Positions 7,390 to 10,655 of a DNA stretch of 10,655 nucleotides are shown here, in pieces. The position numbers and the translations under genes were made by a program. A model generated the notes under the pieces. It saw nothing but the letters and a program-made list of their open reading frames with translations. It had not been told where the DNA came from and made no database searches. Location: NCBI GenBank assembly GCA_946480635.1, contig CAMLKV010000042.1, positions 1 to 10,655 on the forward strand, read 5' to 3'. The DNA is from an uncultured Flavobacterium sp. (GTDB taxonomy: Bacteria > Bacteroidota > Bacteroidia > Flavobacteriales > Flavobacteriaceae). Each line of letters begins with the position of its first letter. Within the stretch, counting starts at the first letter, position 1.

Positions 7390-7489
7390 GATAATGTGTT
7401 TTGATCAGGCTGAAATTAGTTATAAATTTAAGGAAATTTTAACAATGAAAAAATCTTAACTAATCTGTTTGATTTTGTTTTGATGTGTA

Positions 7490-7525
7490 AAAAATAAAAA
7501 GACCGCAAAACTGCGGTCTTTTTTT
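7490..7525 (-). terminator. Intrinsic terminator of pruA
   Basis: GACCGCA and TGCGGTC form a 7-bp GC-rich stem around the 4-nt loop AAAC, extended by five A-T pairs. It starts about 20 bases past the pruA stop codon, and on the minus strand the stem runs into TTTTTATTTTTTAC. The plus strand also has a run of T, so the element could work both ways, but only pruA ends here. Confidence 0.87.
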
Positions 7526-7544
7526 AAAACATAATTCTAGTTTC

Positions 7545-9170
7545 TTATCCTAGGAATGGGTATCTATAATCTGTAGGAGTTACGAAAGTCTCTTTAATTG
7601 TTCTAGGAGAAACCCAACGTAATAAGTTTTGAGCAGAACCAGCTTTGTCATTAGTTCCTGATGCTCTAGCACCACCAAATGGCTGCATACCTACAACAGC
7701 TCCTGTTGGTTTGTCGTTAATGTAGAAGTTACCTGCACTGTTTTGTAATGCAATTGTAGCTTCTTCTATTGCATAACGATCTTGGCTGAAAACAGCTCCT
7801 GTTAAAGCATACTCAGAAGTTGAGTCAACTAATTTTAATACATCAGCCCAATCTTTATCTTCATAAACATAAATTGTCAATACAGGTCCGAATAATTCGG
7901 TTTCCATTGTAGTATATTTTGGATTTGAAGTTAAGATAACTGTTGGTTCAACAAAATACCCAACTGATTTATCATAACCACCACCAAAAATAACTTCAGC
8001 ATCAGCATCAGCTTTAGCTTGGTCAATGTATTTAGCTAACTTGTCAAATGAACCTTCGTGAATAACTGCAGTTACAAAGTTTGAGAAGTTTTGAGGTGTG
8101 CCTTGTTTAATTGTGGCTAGTTCTTTACCCATTTCTTCTTTAATAGCAGGCCATAAGCTTGCAGGGAAATAAGCTCTTGAAGCTGCAGAACATTTTTGTC
8201 CTTGGAATTCGAAAGCACCACGAATTGTATTAGCAACTACTTGTTTTACATTAGAAGATGGGTGAACTAAGATGAAGTCTTTTCCTCCAGTTTCTCCAAC
8301 AATTCTTGGATAAGTTTTATATGTGTGAATGTTTTCTCCAATTTTTTTCCAAATTTCTTTGAATACGAATGTAGAACCTGTATAGTGAATTCCGGCAAAA
8401 TCAGGAGATGCTAAAATAGTGTCAGTAATCATAACTGGGTCACCAAAAACAACATTGATAACTCCGTCTGGAACACCAGCTTCTTTGAATACATCAATGA
8501 TTACTTTTGCTGAAAAAACTTGACTATCTGATGGTTTCCAAACCACAACATTACCCATTAATGCAGCACTTGCAGGCAAATTAGCAGCAATTGCAGTAAA
8601 ATTGAACGGAGTAATTGCGTAAACAAATCCTTCTAACGGGCGATATTCTACACGATTCCACATGTCTGAATTTGAACCAGGTTGATCCTGATAAATTTGC
8701 GTCATGAATTCTACGTTAAAACGCAAGAAGTCAATTAACTCACAAGCTGCATCAATTTCTGCTTGGTGAATTGTTTTTGACTGCGCAATCATTGTTGCAG
8801 CATTTATTTTCGCTCTGTATGGACCAGCGATTAACTCAGCAGCTTTTAAGAAAATAGCTGCACGTTGCTCCCATGCCATATTAGCCCATTTTGTGCGGCT
8901 TTCTAAAGCATTTGCAATAGCTTTTTCGATATGTGCTTTTTCAGCTAAATGATATGTTCCTACAATGTGTTTGTGATCGTGAGGAGGAGTCATGTTACGA
9001 GTGTTACCTGTTCTGATTTCTTCACTTCCTATGTATAGAGGAACATCGATTTTTTCGTTCCACATTGCATTGTACGCTTTATGTACTGCTATTGTTTCAG
9101 GAGAATCTGGTAAGTATGATTTTACGGGTTCGTTTACCGCTTTGGGTATATTAAAAAATCCTTTAAGCAT
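7545..9170 (-). CDS. pruA: L-glutamate gamma-semialdehyde dehydrogenase (delta-1-pyrroline-5-carboxylate dehydrogenase)
   Basis: PruA oxidises L-glutamate gamma-semialdehyde to glutamate with NAD+, the second step of proline breakdown. From the ATG at 9170 it has 541 residues, the normal length for the monofunctional enzyme. Aldehyde dehydrogenase landmarks are intact: TPFNFTAIAANLP at 187-199 and KPSDS from 212 (NAD binding), HYTGST at 262-267, GETGGKD with general base E293, and GQKCSAASR with nucleophile C327. PFGGARASGTNDKAG near the C-terminus is characteristic of PruA. There is no fused proline dehydrogenase domain, and no putA-like gene is in the window. An in-frame ATG at 9227 would add 19 residues (MYFCTRNQHHN) but overlaps the predicted -7 element, and MLKGFFNIPKAVNEPV is the natural N-terminus. 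It has its own promoter and terminator, so it is probably monocistronic. Confidence 0.96.
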   Translation of the reverse strand: MLKGFFNIPKAVNEPVKSYLPDSPETIAVHKAYNAMWNEKIDVPLYIGSEEIRTGNTRNMTPPHDHKHIVGTYHLAEKAHIEKAIANALESRTKWANMAWEQRAAIFLKAAELIAGPYRAKINAATMIAQSKTIHQAEIDAACELIDFLRFNVEFMTQIYQDQPGSNSDMWNRVEYRPLEGFVYAITPFNFTAIAANLPASAALMGNVVVWKPSDSQVFSAKVIIDVFKEAGVPDGVINVVFGDPVMITDTILASPDFAGIHYTGSTFVFKEIWKKIGENIHTYKTYPRIVGETGGKDFILVHPSSNVKQVVANTIRGAFEFQGQKCSAASRAYFPASLWPAIKEEMGKELATIKQGTPQNFSNFVTAVIHEGSFDKLAKYIDQAKADADAEVIFGGGYDKSVGYFVEPTVILTSNPKYTTMETELFGPVLTIYVYEDKDWADVLKLVDSTSEYALTGAVFSQDRYAIEEATIALQNSAGNFYINDKPTGAVVGMQPFGGARASGTNDKAGSAQNLLRWVSPRTIKETFVTPTDYRYPFLG

Positions 9171-9216
9171 TTTTTTTATTTTGAAAATTAGACAATTGTG
9201 ATGTTGATTTCGAGTA

Positions 9217-9224
9217 CAAAAGTA
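9217..9224 (-). promoter_or_regulatory. -7 element of the pruA promoter
   Basis: The minus strand reads TACTTTTG, an exact TAnnTTTG match, 46 bp upstream of the ATG at 9170. A good TTTG is missing at the -33 distance, where the sequence is TCTGGG. The element decides the pruA start, because the longer frame begins at 9227, upstream of it. Confidence 0.45.
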
Positions 9225-9296
9225 CAAAGGTTTTTTGGATTAGCCCAGATAGTAGTGTAAAGCTTTTTGTAACTAAAATGATATTTTTTGTTGGTA

Positions 9297-9325
9297 TTAA
9301 AAAGCGACAAAAGAAGCTCTTTTAA
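9297..9325 (-). terminator. Possible weak terminator of apaG
   Basis: In the apaG direction, TTAAAAGAGC and GCTTTTTAA can pair over nine positions with one G-U pair and a bulged A, around a 10-nt loop. The right arm holds five T but no further U tract follows. It lies in the 213-bp spacer between apaG and pruA, about 60 bp past the apaG stop; nothing else there resembles a terminator. Confidence 0.3.
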
Positions 9326-9383
9326 TGGCTTATAAAAAAAACTTTTAGTGAGAAAACTTGAAACGAATAGCTGGATTGGCTAC

Positions 9384-9770
9384 TTAGTTTAAAGCAAAAG
9401 GTGCGTTTAATTTAAATGTAGGAACAATTACTTTGAAAGATCGAGTCGAGGTGAAATTAACCATTTCAAAATGTCCTTTCATGCTTCCGTGGGGTGAGCA
9501 AAGTAAACAACCTGAACTGTAAGTGTGAATCTCTCCTGGTTTTAATACTGGTTTTTTCCCAATAACTCCTTCGCCATCAACAGTTTCCATTTCGTTAAGA
9601 GCATCGAAAATTTCCCAATGACGAGCCATTAGTTGAACAGAATCTTTACTATGGTTTTCTATTGATATATGATAGCTGAAAGCAAAATGCATTTTATGGT
9701 TTTTGAAGTAAGTGCCTTCAAAAGTAGTCATGACTGAGATTTTAATGCCTCTTGTAATTTGAGTAACCAT
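9384..9770 (-). CDS. apaG: ApaG domain protein (CorD-like)
   Basis: From the ATG at 9770 this is a 128-residue protein, the normal ApaG length, covering the whole single-domain, fibronectin-III-like beta sandwich. Family marks include the opening VTQITRGIKISV, YHISIENHS, RHWEIFD, VDGEGVIGKKPVLKPGE and the GSMKGHFEM stretch. No signal peptide is present, so it should be cytoplasmic. ApaG has no settled biochemical role: in Salmonella (corD) it is linked to cobalt resistance and magnesium efflux, and in enterobacteria it lies beside ksgA and apaH. Neither neighbour is present here. A TTG at 9779 would add three residues but gives a less typical N-terminus. Promoter -7 element TAACTTTG lies 24 bp upstream, so apaG can be transcribed independently of the Plug gene above it. 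Confidence 0.93.
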   Translation of the reverse strand: MVTQITRGIKISVMTTFEGTYFKNHKMHFAFSYHISIENHSKDSVQLMARHWEIFDALNEMETVDGEGVIGKKPVLKPGEIHTYSSGCLLCSPHGSMKGHFEMVNFTSTRSFKVIVPTFKLNAPFALN

Positions 9771-9793
9771 AAAATACAATTTCTACATTTTCA

Positions 9794-9820
9794 CAAAGTT
9801 ATGAATTTATTGAAAACAAA
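9794..9820 (-). promoter_or_regulatory. Promoter of apaG
   Basis: On the minus strand TAACTTTG (9801 down to 9794) matches TAnnTTTG, and TTTG (9820 down to 9817) could be the -33 element. The 15-bp spacer is shorter than the usual 17-23 bp. The expected start of transcription leaves a leader of about 15-20 nt before the ATG at 9770. Confidence 0.45.
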
Positions 9821-9841
9821 TATTAATTGAAATCATAAATT

Positions 9842-10655
9842 TTAGTTGGTGATGTTTGTTGAGTTTGTGTCTCCTTTTCCAATCACTCTGTCATAACGTT
9901 CACCATTTGCTCTGTAATACACTAAGGCAGTATAATTGTTTTCAGTTTCATAGTAATTTCCATCAATGGCATTTTCGCTATCGATGTTGTGTTTGCTATC
10001 TAATAAGGTGTAATTGTAATTATTGAAACCTTGTTTTATTAAAATTGCCTTTTGAAAAATACCTTTCTCGGTATTGTATTCCATTTTGTTTTCAGAAGTC
10101 AGAGCGTTGTTGTTGAACATTCCTGTGATGTAGATGTTTGAATTTGCTTGATATTCTGGAGCGAAAAGAGAAAAATAGACCCAAGTATAATCGGCTTCGA
10201 CATCACTGTTTTGTGCAGTTAAATTTCTAGGCTGAAAGTTTCCGTTCACATCAGGGAAAAAAGTATACCCTTTGTTTTTTCTTGCTGAATCTGTATAAAG
10301 GAAAGTATTGTAAAGCCCACTATTGCTGTCTACTTTAGATATAGAATTGGTTGAGGCTCTAATTTCTTTATTGTCAAAATATAAATATTCGTTACCTGCA
10401 AAAAACTGAGTTTCTTTATTATATTTAAAAATCAAATCGTTGCCAATTGTAAACTGTGGTTTTACATTTACAATGCAGTTGTTCCATTTTCCGTTTTGAA
10501 AAAGAATAACCTTTACATTTTGCATTGGGTTTTGAAAAAGAATGTTTTGTGATTTTATACTAAATTCAACATTGTGCATTTTTTTATTATCTGCAACAAT
10601 TCTTGACCTTTTTATTTGCATTGGCACGTCAACTAAACCTTCGTAGACAACAAAT
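9842..10655 (-). CDS. Type IX secretion system Plug protein (DUF5103), C-terminal part, 5' end outside window
   Basis: The reading frame is open to the right edge of the window, so only the last 270 residues of a larger protein are present. Stretches such as YEGLVDVPMQIKRSR, KPQFTIGNDLIFKY, GNEYLYFDNKEIRASTNSI, FPDVNGNFQPRNL and DVEADYTWVYFSL match what I know of Flavobacteriaceae DUF5103 proteins, renamed T9SS plug proteins. In Flavobacterium johnsoniae the Plug protein closes the periplasmic end of the giant outer-membrane translocon SprA when PorV with cargo is absent. The full protein should have a signal peptide and act in the periplasm; that part is not visible. GTG at 10627 and ATG at 10621 are internal codons, not starts, since coding sequence continues upstream (FVVYEGLVDV). 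It lies 71 bp before apaG, which has its own promoter. Confidence 0.85.
   Translation of the reverse strand, partial: FVVYEGLVDVPMQIKRSRIVADNKKMHNVEFSIKSQNILFQNPMQNVKVILFQNGKWNNCIVNVKPQFTIGNDLIFKYNKETQFFAGNEYLYFDNKEIRASTNSISKVDSNSGLYNTFLYTDSARKNKGYTFFPDVNGNFQPRNLTAQNSDVEADYTWVYFSLFAPEYQANSNIYITGMFNNNALTSENKMEYNTEKGIFQKAILIKQGFNNYNYTLLDSKHNIDSENAIDGNYYETENNYTALVYYRANGERYDRVIGKGDTNSTNITN

Noticed and set aside
8992..9201. Plus-strand open frame of 69 codons antisense to the pruA start
   Set aside because: It lies opposite the conserved PruA N-terminus and its leader, with no supporting signals.
9171..9227. ATG start giving a 560-residue PruA
   Set aside because: The extra residues do not look like a PruA N-terminus, and this ATG overlaps or precedes the predicted -7 element; the ATG at 9170 gives the usual 541 residues.
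10619..10627. GTG or ATG as the real start of the Plug protein
   Set aside because: The same frame continues to the window edge with residues typical of the family (VYEGLVDVP), so the gene is cut by the window.

Overview
The window looks like ordinary core chromosome of a Flavobacterium-like member of the Bacteroidota (family Flavobacteriaceae). Three things point there: low-GC DNA with AT-rich spacers; start codons without purine-rich Shine-Dalgarno sites, several preceded by the Bacteroidota -7 element TAnnTTTG; and two type IX secretion system (T9SS) components, a cargo protein with a C-terminal sorting domain and the translocon Plug protein. I see no mobile element, phage gene, CRISPR array, tRNA or rRNA.

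Layout, left to right: (1) 17-1888, minus, a U32-family protein of the RNA-hydroxylating type (RlhA/TrhP-like). (2) 2038-3204, minus, purT, formate-dependent GAR transformylase, with an unusually structured 5' leader at 3229-3285. (3) 3337-4524, minus, an aspartate aminotransferase of subgroup Ib, ended by a strong terminator. It follows closely on (4) 4555-5649, minus, a membrane fatty acid desaturase, and the two probably form a desaturase-aminotransferase operon. (5) 5730-6350, plus, rsmG, the only plus-strand gene, divergent from the desaturase across an 80-bp spacer with promoters on both strands. (6) 6382-7389, minus, a T9SS cargo protein convergent with rsmG and sharing a bidirectional terminator. 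(7) 7545-9170, minus, pruA. (8) 9384-9770, minus, apaG. (9) 9842 to beyond the right edge, minus, the C-terminal part of the T9SS Plug protein.

Most genes are housekeeping: purine synthesis, amino-acid nitrogen metabolism, proline/glutamate catabolism, rRNA modification and membrane lipid unsaturation. No new multigene system is visible. The item most worth a second look is the purT leader: a perfect 10-bp hairpin and an 8-bp hairpin in tandem, with complementary loop segments that also allow a mutually exclusive 7-bp pairing, ending 24 nt before the purT start codon. It has the form of a cis-regulatory RNA, but that is inference from one sequence. The T9SS cargo protein has an unrecognised Thr/Asn-rich body and is the least understood protein here. 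Start codons were corrected for the desaturase, pruA and apaG because the longer reading frames begin in or upstream of predicted promoter elements or at TTG codons.
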